DNA of 64,000 nucleotides, from positions 1,736,001 through 1,800,000 of the forward strand of contig MSED01000014.1 of the NCBI GenBank assembly GCA_002099365.1, in the 5' to 3' direction. Positions 10,242 through 21,482 of this stretch are shown piece by piece (position 1 is the stretch's first letter; each line of letters starts with the position of its first letter). The DNA comes from Phialophora verrucosa. Taxonomy: Eukaryota > Ascomycota > Eurotiomycetes > Chaetothyriales > Herpotrichiellaceae. Under the pieces are notes generated by a model that had not been told where the DNA came from, searched no databases, and saw only the letters and a program-made list of their open reading frames with translations. Both the position numbers and the translations under genes were made by a program.

Positions 10242-12049
10242 TTTTGCGATTGTCCTTTTGAGGCTGCTCTCTTCCCTTTTCTTGTCTCGAAGTTGCGGGT
10301 TGTGTTGTGATATTGGGGGTGCGATAAATGTCACCAATATTGGAATCGTGAAGCGGCGCAGACACGGTTTCTGTGCAGTGAAGAGGCGCGAAGAATCGCG
10401 CGCGTCACGGTCTAAACTACTTTGGGTCTAATAGAACTGCTTGGCATATTTGCGCGCGCTCTCTTTGATACGGTCGAGCACGCCGCGCGACGAGCGCAGG
10501 TTGCAGCGCCGACTTGCGTCATCGGGCTTACATGACGTCATGACATTGAGAGGCATTTTCCTCATGGATGTTCGAAGCTCGACTTTTGGCTCGTTGCTAA
10601 AAGACCAGGACTTGCCGCTCGGATTCGGGTTGTTGCTCGACCAAGGGAGCTAAAGAAAAAACTTCGAAAAGATTATGTTACGTATGTGCGGCTCAGAAGC
10701 TGCCGCTGGACCGAAAGGGCCGAGTTCTCAAGGGGTTTCAAGATTGATCACGCATATCGCATAACGTGCATCCGCATCTTGTGCTTCGCTTCACTCTGCT
10801 GAGCGACTTTCCAGGCATGGCGCCAGCACGCGAAGTTAGTAATCCCCGTTGTGATAGCACAGGCAGCAAAGCCAGACGTCGCAAGGACTCAGCGCCTCCC
10901 ACCCACGGTATCGCTGCACACACCCTGCACCCCATCCTCCACGGGACCCTTGTAGGCAACAATACTCGAAACCCTCCGTAAACGTGGCCTTGCATATCAC
11001 GTGGCGGGCACTCGCTCGCTTGTGCACCCCCCCTCCAGGCAACGACACTTTGGATGAAACCCCAGATGACACTCAGCCTCGTGGGCCAAACACAGCACTT
11101 GTCCTTAACCGCATTGCGCTGGAATTCGGTCGCCACCTCGAACCCTAGCCTATCCGGACGTTTGACTACTCTTTAATTTCACAGCGACTATTTCCCGTTC
11201 GGTAAGGCACGCTGGTTTTCACCGCCCAAAAATTAGCTCGGCATGACCGTCGCTGCTGGCTGGGCAGTCGAAGTCGCCACCGGGCGCAGTGTGTATGATT
11301 CGTACTCCAGTATTGAATTCCGTGGGGCCGTATGTCGCGTAGGCGTATGCACACACGTATACAGTATACGCCGTCCGTAGACGTAAGGCGTCAGTTCAGT
11401 AGTCCAGCCGGCGGCCGACGTGGATGGATCTCTGTCGAGACGTGGGAGTGAAGCTGCCTAGTGCGTGGCGACGGCATGCAAGCCAAAGGTCTTGGGGTCA
11501 TCGCTAGCAGGAAGCTAGTTCGTCACGATGTGATCGACACACGTCCTTACACCGTAGGCCGTCTGTGGCCTGACTACCGAGGAAGGGAGGGGTGGGCGCG
11601 CAAAACCTGTCCCTTTGACGACCGCGAAGTTGCAAATCGCATGATGGATGACTCGGCGCTTCAAGGGCAAAACGAACACGAGGAGAGATGGTAGCGGGCA
11701 GGAAAGAAAGGTGCCGTTGCAGTTGTGGACTGGAGATGGAGATGGAGCTGTAGACCAGGAAAACTTGATGCTCCGCCGAGTTTCTCGTCAGCTATACACA
11801 GTACAGCGCGTGTATGTACGTAGAAGGGAACCCGTCTCTTTCATGCTCCCGGGGTCGGCTGAGAAGCAACCGGCCATTCGCCGGGCTGTCTAGCTCCAAG
11901 CGGTAGGAAATCAAGATGGGGTCAAAATGAGATCCAATCTAAAGCGATATGCGCCTGCGCTTTTGGCTGCCTGCAACCGTGCAAAAGGTCCAAACCATTC
12001 GTACTCGTAACGTCGGAAAAGGGCGTCCCAGGCCAGGGTTCCTGCCCGT
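10242..12049. other. Intergenic interval, PCNA promoter and beyond
   Basis: About 1.8 kb. The first 400 bp are CG-rich and probably the PCNA promoter. The rest holds only short frames in both directions, a palindromic GTATACAGTATAC near 11357 and short GGAGAT repeats near 11733. No gene is supported. Confidence 0.4.
10400..10407. promoter_or_regulatory. Near-consensus MCB upstream of PCNA
   Basis: GCGCGTCA differs from the extended MCB ACGCGTNA only at the first base. It lies about 160 bp upstream of the PCNA start within a run of CGCG-rich sequence. A role as an MBF site is inferred from the gene's function and from the exact MCBs at the linked dUTPase gene. Confidence 0.35.
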
Positions 12050-13033
12050 TCAGTCCACCAGCCGACCATAGTCGTCCAAATAACTAAAGACGGTGAGCCA
12101 CGATAACGGGCCGAGGGAGGGTAATGCCCGCACCTTTGTAGGTAGGAAGATAAGCGAAAGCCGGGGATCTGTGGTGCGCGCCTCAGATATCTGATGGCCC
12201 TCTGGAAGTATTGCTCGTTCTGATGAGAGTACGAGACGTTGCCAAGACTCATGTTCGCTTCGGCGGCCTGCAGGGGGTGGATGAATCACCATTAGTCAGT
12301 CATGTCATGCATAGAGATGAGATGGAGAGTGTGGAGATGGCGAGGGCATTGTAGCCCGAAGATGGAATATGTCCTGACCTCTGAAAGCAGCTCGCCTGAG
12401 AGCACCCCGTTCCTGTCGGCCACCTCGATCGCCCTGGAAAAGTAGTCGACCGCCGGAATCAGCATGCCGCGGGCTTCTACGTAGTCGGCAGTGTGTGCTC
12501 TGGCGTCGGCTTCGGCAGTTGCCCGCTCTGCGTCTCTGGCCTCTTCCGAGGACGAGTATGCAAACCGGTCGCTCTGGCTTTGCGGTCGGCCACTGCTCCC
12601 GCTGGACGAACTGCCTTCCGTTCGATGGATGCGGGCGAGCACGTTCTGAGATCGGGCTAACCAGGCCTGCCCAAGTCCTGTTATTATGTAAGTAGCCATC
12701 GCAGGATTGGTAAGCTGTCGACGTACCCCTGAGCGCGGTAAGATCTTCAGCGTTCCTTTGTAATAATGACAACCATTGATTCACACACCACTGCGCGACA
12801 TCGGTCACGCCAGCAGCTTCCGCGTCATGGTATGCCAGTCTCTGCAATGCGGCAATGACGAAGGTCCGGTCTGCGCTTCTGTTGGGCATCTGCATGAGCC
12901 CGGCAGAGTCAAAGGCCGCCATGGCCGTCCTGGCGATGTGTAGGCGTTGTTCCCACGGTACGTGGGTCGAGTCCGTGTCTGCGATCCGCCTGACCTCACG
13001 GATAGCCTCTTCGATCCGAGTTTCCTCAGCCAT
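12050..13033 (-). CDS. Hypothetical protein, helical-repeat-like, four exons
   Basis: Joining 12727-13033, 12379-12677, 12134-12267 and 12050-12083 in phase gives 257 aa. Continuity over the joins is good: LTALRG then LGQAWLARSQ, LLSE then AAEANMSLGNVSY, and LSSYLQ then SYLDDYGRLVD. The product is almost all helical with TPR-like spacing (QWCVNQWLSLLQRNAEDL, LGQAWLARSQNVLARIH, then AVDYFSRAIEVAD, and YFQRAIRYLRRA), interrupted by a Ser/Gly/Gln-rich linker. I infer a tetratricopeptide-like scaffold; no enzyme motif is visible and no named family was recognised. An upstream Met at 13069 would add 12 residues. A TATATA lies about 260 bp upstream. All three introns have canonical ends. Confidence 0.7.
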
Positions 13034-13476
13034 GTTCAGCCCATCCGGCCTGACCCTCTGGTGTGACATGTTCCGACAAGGGCAATGAGTAGTGTCGCGT
13101 TGCCGACTGGGTCCGGTAATCTCGTCACTGACGTGTTAAATGAATGCTCAGGAAGGAATCTGAACCGGCGCAACGATCGACATAGCAGGTTATCAACCTT
13201 TGGACGTAAGTCTGGATGGAAACGTTCGATGACGGTCTGGTTCTCATATACCCAAACGGACATCCCAGCCACACCCACATGGACCCCTATATATGCACGG
13301 GAGCTCGCTCTGATATGTGGCTGTAGTCTTCGCAGGCAAAGTTCTGTGGTCGACTGCAGAGAAAGCGCGTGATATGCAAACGAATCATAGGGCCCCTGGC
13401 GAAATCTTAGAAGATACTTACATATGCAGAGACGACCGTCGATAGGGTCGAGCCACCGCCAGGCCATCACCGTTTT

Positions 13477-13920
13477 CTATAGGCCCAGGACGTTCAAACC
13501 TTGCGACTGCAACGGCGCGTGGCAAATGGGCCCTTTCAACCGAAAGCCAGGGGCGACCCACGACTGGAAGTACATTCCCAGTGACTGGGGCTGACGGCAG
13601 ACGAAATAGTCCATTCCGAAGAGATTGTCAAGACGAGCCGGAAAGAGGTAAGTGGTCCCTGTGACATAGAGGCTTGGACTCACCTGCAGCCACAATGCGA
13701 CACTCTTGGGCGACCTGCCTAACGTCTGTGGCAAAGAACAATTCCGCTTTGGGTTGGTCTCGAGGACGAGCGCTGGGACGAGAGAAGATTACAGTATCAG
13801 TTCTAGATCCCTGGATGCCATGATAACGCCGAGCGAGCTGCAGGTCGGGGACACGCGATGGTACGGGTTCCTCGAAGCACTCGTCGGGGTCTGGGATGGT
13901 CGTTGACACCAAGCTGGCGG
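13477..13920 (-). pseudogene. Gene fragment with a 25-nt frame interruption
   Basis: Two protein-like segments lie on the minus strand in different frames. The first, from about 13920, contains PDPDECFEEPVPSRVPDL, VIFSRPSARPRDQ and ECRIVAAG. The second contains TTYLFPARLDNLFGMDYF, GMYFQSWVAPGFRLKG and ends NVLGL with a stop at 13477. Between them lies a 25-nt stretch that begins GTGAGT and ends CACAG, looking like a minimal intron; removing it restores one frame. An intron that short would be exceptional in a fungus, so a one-base frameshift in a decaying gene is equally possible. Upstream minus-strand sequence to about 14500 shows further coding-like patches (WCWVAFLPDILCAGGIVA, hydrophobic) that I could not assemble. 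No family recognised. Confidence 0.4.
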
Positions 13921-15379
13921 GCGATCGCGTCAAGAGAAGTTACAGAGGCAGAGGATGGAAGCATCGTACATATGAAGCCAGGACTCGGTGGGGGCCGGCT
14001 GACTAGGTCGCGCAAGGCACCAGCGGATGGAACCAGCGGACAGGGCCTGAGGCGGACGAAGGATATCCGTGCATCGGAGCGGGCCAGTATGAGGTCTTTT
14101 TACCAATGCGCGGGCGAGCCCATTGCTGGGAGCTGGCTTTGCGATGGAAAAATGATGCGCGGTGTCGAAAATCCATCTTACTAAACTTGGCCTCGGTGAA
14201 AATAGGAACCAGCAGGACTGTGCCTCTCTCTCTACCCGCCAAGAGGGAGTGGGAACCGCGGTAAGCAAAGGAATTTGACGACCACATCCCTCCCTGCCTC
14301 GTTATGGTGATGCGTGACAAAAGCCAGAACCACCTGCGAGATTCGAGAGCCCTCTCGCGAGTCCACGAGATGTAAGTAGTTAGTGGTGTTCGCGTCAGAT
14401 CTGAGGCTGCATGTACGATGCATACGCAACAATGCCCCCGGCGCAGAGGATATCGGGTAGGAACGCTACCCAACACCATAGGGTAAACGCGGTCGGCACC
14501 GGACAATGTCGACAGCCCGAAGCGCCAAGGGGTCCGTCTGGAGCGACTGCAGCAACGGCCGTGACGGCGTGCCGTCAGAACCTAGGGCCCCTCGGACGGT
14601 GTATGACTGTCGGCCTGTCGCGTTCATTCTCTCGCATCTGGCGGCTATCGACCGAAGCTGCCCAGTGGAAGCCCCAGGACGGACCAGTTAAAGATCAAGG
14701 ACAGGGGGCGGTCGGCCGTCGAAGATGCCCAGCGGTTTCCCTTCTAAGCGCTTCTGGCGAGGGCTTTCTCGGTCATAGCCTCTCCCATCCCCGACCATTA
14801 GTAACGGCAATGTTCTGGAATTCTCGCTCCCTGGACGGGCTGGGCATCATTGATTCGCCGGTCGACTCTGATGCCAGCAGCGCTATTATATATCAGAGCT
14901 CTCTATATGAGCCATTGAACACACAGCAGCAACCACACAGTTGACCGCGATCTGCATTCATCGTCCTTCTATTGTTCATTTAAATCCTTCCAACCATTGG
15001 GCGTGTAGAAGCCCCCAGGTCCACGTTCGACTGGTGAAGCCTGCCAAGATTTCGACACACCACCCTGGACCACCCTAATGCGCCGGTCATTGTTCACCAG
15101 AAAGGCTCGAGTATGCGTGCAGTTGCCTAAAACGAAACAAAGGAAAGATCAAATATGTCCATTTGCCACGGCAAGTGCCTGACCTTTGGGATATTAACGC
15201 TCCGACTCCATCCTGCCGAAAAGGACTATTCACAGAACTAGGCCACCGTGGGACGCCGCACATGTGCTTCATGAAAGTGTCGTCAATGTTGGGACTAGAT
15301 GAGTCTTGATGCCACATCAGGTGGGCCAGGACCTGGACCTGGGTGACCCGACGTGCAGCAGATACGACTCAGCTGTCGA
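13921..15379. other. Unresolved interval with coding-like patches
   Basis: Besides the hydrophobic patch near 14400-14490 (-) there is a patch reading SRISQVVLAFVTHHHNEAG (-, near 14300). Neither joins cleanly to the fragment downstream. The 177-codon plus-strand frame at 14411-14944 looks like antisense shadow. The last 400 bp are the 3' flank of the vezatin-like gene. Confidence 0.35.
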
Positions 15380-17205
15380 TCATATCGAGGTGATTCGTGT
15401 ATCAAACCGGGCAAGGGGACGATGTTTGATGACCATTTGCAATTCTCGCAGCATGTTGGTCGTGTTTTCCGCATGCTCGTGCATGGTCTTTCGCTTTCGC
15501 CGGTCCTCTTGAAGTTTGTTGAGTTTCTCCTCCCTACTCATTGGTGCCCAAGACATTCTTTTGCGTGGCAAGGCAACCGCCTCGAACACTTCCTCGTCCA
15601 CACCTGCGCCGTCAGAGGAGCTTCGCTCGTCACCACTGAGCAGCTTGAGTGCTTCAGCTGGCCCTCCATCGACGATGGTCAAGCCACCAAGACTACTTGG
15701 TGAAGGCGACGCTGGTGAGCGCATACCACTGGATGCTCTGGACAAGCGGCGGTCGGAATCAGTGCCCACATTGAGGAACATGGTGTTTCGCCCCTTTTCC
15801 CATTCGACCAGAGCGTTCCGAATTTCGGCCCCAAGCTGCTCATAATGTCCAGTGATGGTGATGCTGAGCGAGGGATCGTCGGCCGTCTGCATGGAATTGA
15901 TTTCCTCTCGCAGAAGGTGTAGTTTGGCGTTCAACGATCGAATGGTGTTGGCCACGGCATCAAATCGGCGGATCTGGGCCTTGGTATGTCGTTTCTGAGG
16001 CGTGGTAGCCACTGGGTCTCGTCCAGGATCAGGGTCAACCTCTTCCTGTGTGGAGTTCTCACGGTTTTCGCCGTATTCTTCTTGCACCACAGCATTGTGG
16101 AGCTGTTGACTTGCGCGGCCCAGCGACCCATCAAGTCCTTCTAATATTTGAGTTATCAATCGCCACTGGTGTATGTTGTACCATGTGGAGCCGGAGTGAA
16201 GTGCCAGCAGGTCACACAGGAGTACTTTCCGAGCAAGGAGGTGTAGTCGAAACAGGAAACGAAGCCCTCTCAAAGAGTTCTGTACGTCCGAGGGGTTCTC
16301 GTTCGCGACCGCCACAGCGTCGGCATACTCCTGCATCGAGACCTCGTAGATGTCGTGGTACTTTCGCAGTTCGGTATCTCTCACGAACGGTTGGATGTCA
16401 TTGTGGGCTTCAACACATCGGACAATGCTGGCTGTCAAAGCATGTCCAAGGGTGCTTCGCAGCTCACGACAGCTGCTAGGCGGCTCTATCGCTTCCATCC
16501 GGCTGACTGGAGGCAAGGGGTGACTGCTGTGATCGAGTCAGCAATGGAACCTGAATAACAGGAACGAACCAAAACTCACATGTCGTATCCTCGAGACACC
16601 ACCTCCACCTCTTGCACGAAACGAAGCGCCTCCGTTGCGATACCATCGTAGTTATGCGAGCTTGCAACCGCCCTTCCCAGTGCTGATACCGCAGATTGGC
16701 GCACAAACTCCAGATACTGACGCCGAGCGAACCAGAAAAGAACCAGGCAAGCCCCGATAAACAGCGACGTGTATATGCATAGTTCCGACCAGCTTGAGGA
16801 GATCGACCGGGGTAACCGATACCTTCGCTGCAGCAGATGAAGGGACCATGCCACCGAGAAGGATATCCCTGCTGTTATAAAAGCACCTTTGAGGGAAAGG
16901 GTATTTGCGGTGAAGGACTGTTCATTTGGGGGCTGGCGCCGAGGCTTTGGCTCGTCAGAGAGCAGCTGCGAGGCGACAATGATATAACGAAACTGTTCGA
17001 TCAGTCGCTCATTCGCGACGTCTGTGACTGAGGCGGCAGTCTTGCGTATCGTCCGCAACCGGTCGCGCAGTTTGGGGAGGCCTCGAGGTGCGAACGTGGA
17101 TTGTGTGTGGGTAGGAGATGCAGGCGGATCTGCTGATTCGAATGGGATGGCGTCTCCTTCTAAGTACTCGGCAATAGGCGATTCATTATATATTAGAGCT
17201 TCCAT
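15380..17205 (-). CDS. Vezatin/Inp2-like protein (myosin-binding, peroxisome inheritance)
   Basis: Exons 16580-17205 and 15380-16523 join across a 56-nt intron (GTGAGT...CAGCAG) to give 589 aa; the junction reads VVSRGYD-I-HPLPPVSRM. This matches the fungal vezatin family with the myosin-binding domain of peroxisome proteins, related to yeast Inp2, the peroxisomal receptor for the class V myosin Myo2. Two membrane segments lie close together in the N-terminal third (about 108-130 and 142-162), followed by a cytosolic helical domain with conserved LRKYHDIYEVSMQEYADAV and LRFLFRLHLLARKVLLCDLL. Near the C-terminus are HYEQLGAEIRNALVEWEKG, a Ser/Pro-rich linker, FEAVALPRKRMS and a final coiled helix (NTTNMLRELQMVIKHRP). 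Family assignment is confident; peroxisomal location is family knowledge. Confidence 0.88.
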
Positions 17206-17699
17206 GACATTGTCGGTGCATTAGTCGTATACAGAGGCGAAGATGGTGAAACAGCTGGAGCGTCGAAGACAGGAGAGGCGCGTGGTGATGGTGATCCAAA
17301 GTGTTCGTCAGACAACGCGGCCAGCCAGGGGCCAGGCAAGCCACAGTTGCTGCTGACCTGACGTGCCTGGTGTGCCCCAAGCTCCTCGGCTGACGCCAAT
17401 AATTGCCCCGCTGACTCCTTCTAGGCGCTGCCAGTGGCTGGAAAAGCTCCCGTGCGAAGCCTGGACCTCGATTTCGAGGATAAATCCCCGTCGGGAGCCC
17501 GGTCGATCTGGCTCTGTGCCCGGAAACGTGGCTCAACCGAGATTGATCCAATTCAACGTCAATCCAACTTCGAGGGTCAGCTTTCCATCGCTCGGACGAG
17601 ACAAATGTGGACTTCTTTGGTGCTTTGCGAGCAAAGCCTCTCGACGCTTGAGATGCGTCTTTGGCTTCTTAACGTGCTTGGATTGTTTGCTCCCGGACG

Positions 17700-17966
17700 T
17701 CAACTTCGGTATAAGACCTGAACCTTACCTTCTGCGTGGCTTGCGGAGGGAGATTCACCTCGACTGTGCTTGAGCAATGCCACAGACTCTTCCGATAACG
17801 CCGCGACAAAGAGCACAGATGCCGCTATAGAAGGGATGGAAGAGAAGATCACCTCTGGAACAATGGCGCTATTTGCTAGCGCCGACGTGAAGAGAAGAAT
17901 TAACGCCACGGACCTCACTGCCGTCCGGACCTGATCACGGATGGCACCGATGACCTTCCTTGCCAT
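17700..17966 (-). CDS. Small two-helix membrane protein, 3' structure unresolved
   Basis: The frame from 17966 encodes an amphipathic N-terminus (MARKVIGAIRDQVRTAVRS) and two likely membrane helices (VALILLFTSALANSAIVPEV and IPSIAASVLFVAAL), then a polar tail, 88 aa in all. A GTAAGG donor-like site lies inside the tail. Beyond it the minus strand again looks coding in another frame (LTSGSKQSKHVKKPKTHLKR, AKHQRSPHLSRPSDGK) as far as a stop near 17530, so a second exon is likely, but I found no acceptor that joins it in phase. The start is 183 bp from the divergent gene at 18149. No family recognised. Confidence 0.45.
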   Translation of the reverse strand: MARKVIGAIRDQVRTAVRSVALILLFTSALANSAIVPEVIFSSIPSIAASVLFVAALSEESVALLKHSRGESPSASHAEGKVQVLYRS

Positions 17967-18148
17967 TGAAGTGTTTGTATGAGGACAACAACGTGCCGCT
18001 TTCTGCGCTCGATGTGATATAAATCACCGTAGGAAATTCACCTTTCCGTGCCCTGCTGCCTTGACAGGCCTCTTGTCTGTCGCCATCACTGACTTCAGAC
18101 CAAACTCACTGTGCCCTCCAGTGATCGCTGCAACAGCAATCCCTCAAA

Positions 18149-18742
18149 ATGGCGACGACTAACCCTCCTGACGAATCGTACCTTGAAGGGTCGTCTGATG
18201 GTGAGGTTGAGGCAATGGAGAGACCAACAACGCCGCACATGCCAGATCTGAGCACCACCCCAGACATGAGCACAATCCCGGACTTGAGCACAGTCTCAGG
18301 CAATGCGCTGCGCCAGCTTAGCGAAGGTACCATCGTCGTGACTGAACGTTACGGTGATCTGTACGGTCCGATCTTCCGCCAACTCCAGATCAGACCAGAC
18401 AAGTACTATGACTTCCACAATGGTGTGGTCCGCGTCGTCCGGAAGAAACGCCACGCAGAAATCAGACGAGCGACAGATGCCAGTCTCCGGTTCACGACGT
18501 CTCACTTACTCCGTGCATTCGGCTATATCATCTGGAAGCCGAACTCAGAATGGCTGCTTGACGACAAAGATCTTGACGAGGGAGAAGCGAGGTTGGTGTA
18601 TCGGAAAAACAAACAGCATGCCTTTGATGATAGGTATGAAGCCAGCCCTCCACGTTCGTCTTCTGGATTGCAAACACCCGTAAGAGAGATGCGGAAGCTT
18701 GTGGAAGAGCTCAGACCGCGCGGCCCTGTTTTGACCACTTAG
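18149..18742 (+). CDS. Hypothetical protein, possibly 5' exon of a longer gene
   Basis: Open frame of 197 aa: an acidic, Ser/Thr/Pro-rich start (with repeated LSTTPDMSTIPDLSTV), then an ordered core containing YGDLYGPIFRQLQIRPDKYY, VVRVVRKKRHAEIRRA and SHLLRAFGYIIWKPNSEWLL, and a polar tail. No known domain recognised. The frame can end at 18742, or splice out at 18633 (AG then GTATGA) to 18816, which gives the phase-correct join KQHAFDDR-FNPIFESLWRQ into the downstream coding region. I cannot decide between the two; both may be used. Confidence 0.55.
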   Translation: MATTNPPDESYLEGSSDGEVEAMERPTTPHMPDLSTTPDMSTIPDLSTVSGNALRQLSEGTIVVTERYGDLYGPIFRQLQIRPDKYYDFHNGVVRVVRKKRHAEIRRATDASLRFTTSHLLRAFGYIIWKPNSEWLLDDKDLDEGEARLVYRKNKQHAFDDRYEASPPRSSSGLQTPVREMRKLVEELRPRGPVLTT

Positions 18743-18815
18743 TTCAAAGTGTCATTAGGGAAGGACGTGATCATCTTGCCAAGCCTGTTTGCTGACAATC
18801 TCCCTTCTTATAAAG

Positions 18816-20006
18816 GTTCAATCCCATCTTCGAATCCCTCTGGCGCCAGATGCGAAACGTGCAGTTCACCTCCCGCGCACAACCACCCATTCGAGGACAA
18901 CCTTCAACTGTCGCACCAACTGTGATGACAGATGGTGACGACTCGTACATGGGCGATATCGACTCAGAGCATCCTTCACCCCATAGTCGCGCTCAAGCTA
19001 CAGCCATGAAGAAAATCGAAGATCTGTCCGCTGAGGTCGCAAGAAGACTTCCAGCGACGTCCACCAGAATGAATGCTGACCAGACGGAAGAGGCAATCAT
19101 CGACCTTATCACCAGATTATCTGAGATCCGAGCGCGCAGCAAACCAGAAGTTTTCGAGGAACTCTGGACGGCGCATATCATGCGAGTGGAGGAATTGGAA
19201 GGCGACGGCTCAAACAGAGATGAGCAGATCGCAACCTGTAAGTTCTCACGACCCATGCCCATTCAACCACAATTTTCAGCTTTTTCCTCTTGATATCCTT
19301 GTCGGAAGCTAACGAGAACACAGCGAATATGGAGAACCCTCATCTCGGTGTTCCTGGCAAGCAGCAGAACACCACGTCCCCCTCGAACGAGCCCTTCAAC
19401 ACCTCCGGCGTGCCTCTTGCCCACTCCTACCCAAGCACTTTAGCCATCGCACCAGCTCTCCCCTCCCTCATGTCGGTCTACATCAGCATGGCCCAGGTTG
19501 CGTCCCCCAACAACAACCCAGCTTCGAGCACCGCCGCACCATCGATGGCACAAGCCTACCACTGGCCCGCCGCCCCAGTTGAGAACCATCACTTCACAAA
19601 CTTCTTCATCGGCATAACTTACCGCGTTGACGTCCCTTCGCCGCGTATTCTGGGTTAGGTACTCAGTTACGGCTGGAACGACATCTGTCGCTACGTATCC
19701 ACTGGCCGAGTTCAGGGTGAGAAGGCTGCAAAAACCGTCGGTGTTGGGGGTATGATTGGTCAAGAAGCCAACCGTGGCCAGGACATGAGCGACGGGAACA
19801 CAGCAACTGCGACAACCACATCATCCACCTCCGTGCCAAATCCAGCGAGGGGCAAGAAAGATGAGGACTTCACTATTCCAGAATGGCAGACCATGGCGCT
19901 CGGCTGGCGTGACTTCCAGAACGATCTGCGTCATGCAGCCCTATCAGGCGTACGAGTTTGGAGGATGAAGGTCTGTGTGATCACCATGCATGCTCGAGAC
20001 TTGTAG
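18816..20006 (+). pseudogene. Hypothetical protein locus with an in-frame stop
   Basis: Coding character runs from about 18816 (FNPIFESLWRQMRNVQF) to 19237, then across a canonical 86-nt intron (19238-19323, GTAAGT...ACACAG) to ITYRVDVPSPRILG, where TAG at 19656-19658 ends the frame. The very next codons in the same frame continue plausibly (LSYGWNDICRYVSTGRVQGE...) for another 115 codons to 20006. Either the protein ends at 19658, or the stop is a nonsense mutation, or a splice that I cannot see removes it. Content is Ser/Pro/Asn-rich with a helical stretch at the start (TEEAIIDLITRLSEIRA). It may share a transcript with 18149-18633. No family recognised. Confidence 0.45.
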
Positions 20007-20781
20007 TGAGATGGATCCAAACTTCGGAGGTTCGCTGTGGCAGACATTGATGGCACTTCATCGCAATAGGTGATCATGCGAGTTACTGACTCACGGAGCT
20101 GTACTTGAGGGTTCACCCCACTAGCTGGCTACGCCGCTACTTGTGAACTAAGACAAGAATCGAATAGTCATTCGGCGCGATGAGCGTCAGACTAATTAAT
20201 TCTTTCAAGATGTGCAAATGTACAGTAATAGGAGTAACAAATTAGTTCACGGTGATGCCGCCTGAGAATGCTTGTGTCGGCACGTGCCCGGAACCTGGAG
20301 AAGCAAGTTAAAGTGGCACCGAACCAGTGAGCGACCCAAAGCGTGAGGTCACCGCTGAGCCGATTTCGGGAGTCTCCATTGGTCCACCTCCATTGGCGGC
20401 GCACGAGCGAGGAAGGGGAAGCCAAACTGTACGAGTAGGGAAGCGTAGGGCGCCCCTTTCGCGTTCACCCGCGCATGCAGCCAGGCTACGATTCTAACCA
20501 AATTTCTGCAACGCATCACACCGGTTTTCTCCTGACCAGCCGCGAACTTTCAGAGGGGAGGCCATCAGTGGCTCAAAGAGACTTGAAGAGTCAGAACTCC
20601 GCACCCTTGCAGCACCTTGCCACAGACGCGCCTGCTTTCCCAAACTGCATTGCCCTGGGTTAACTGTATACTCGTCCCTTGATTGCAGCATAACGCTTGC
20701 TTCGGCCACGCAGCCCTACGATCATCGCATACGATCTCACGGATCTAATTGCCAGCTGCGCCCTGCAGAAAACCTCTCACC
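20007..20781. other. Intergenic, ARF6 promoter side
   Basis: No gene is supported. The frames here are short and unrelated between strands. The last 100 bp are a plausible 5' leader for the ARF-type GTPase. Confidence 0.45.
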
Positions 20782-21482
20782 ATGGGGAACCAAATATCGA
20801 AGATGATGGGCAAGATCTTCGGGTCAAGAGAAATGCGACTGTTGATGCTGGGTCTCGATGCGGCGGGCAAAACAAGTGAGTACTATGCGCCAGCTCCATG
20901 GCCCACAAGAAGTTGCGCGCCATCGCACTGCCATGAAGCGTACTGACCCCGGAGCAGCAATTTTGTACAAGCTGAAACTCAACCAAGACGTTACCACAAT
21001 TCCCACCGTCGGTTTCAACGTCGAGACGGTCACATACAAGAACGTCAAATTCAATGTCTGGGACGTGGGCGGGCAAGATAAGATCCGTCCTCTCTGGCGG
21101 CACTACTTCTCCGGCACTCAAGGTCTCATATTTGTCATTGACTCGAATGACCGAGCACGCATTGACGAGGCAAGACAAGAGCTACACCGGATCATTCTGG
21201 ATCGAGAGATGAAAGAGGCACTATTGCTGGTGTTTGCCAACAAGCAGGATATCCCAGGCTCGATGACTCCAACCGAGGTAACGGAGAAGCTGAGATTGAC
21301 GCAACTAAAAGAACGTACATGGTATGTTGTGCCAAGTTGCGCAACTACTGGTGAAGGACTGCTCGAGGGATTGGTGAGTCGCTGTACACTTCGCGAGCGT
21401 TGACAATGGACTGACGCAACCTTCACAGAGTTGGCTCTCGACGAATGTCAAAGCACAACCACGGCCAGCGGCCGCCAAATGA
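20782..21482 (+). CDS. ARF6-type small GTPase, three exons
   Basis: Membrane-recruited small GTPase acting in plasma-membrane and endosomal traffic and polarised growth (family role of ARF6, called ArfB in Aspergillus). Exons 20782-20875, 20958-21373 and 21429-21482 give 187 aa. Gly2 after the Met is the N-myristoylation site (MGNQISKMMGKIFG). G-motifs are complete: GLDAAGKTT (P-loop, split by intron 1), PTVGFNVETV (switch 1), WDVGGQDKIRPLWRHYF (switch 2), NKQD and CATTGEGL. The effector region and the VTYKNVKFNVWDVGGQ stretch match ARF6 more than ARF1. The last exon adds SWLSTNVKAQPRPAAAK. Both introns have GTGAGT donors. Confidence 0.95.

Noticed and set aside
14411..14944. 177-codon plus-strand frame
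   Set aside because: Composition is poor and coding-like patches lie on the opposite strand in the same interval.
18811..18845. Two B-box-like words (GGTTCAATCCC and TTCGAATCCC)
   Set aside because: They lie in coding sequence of the unknown locus and no cloverleaf can be drawn around them.
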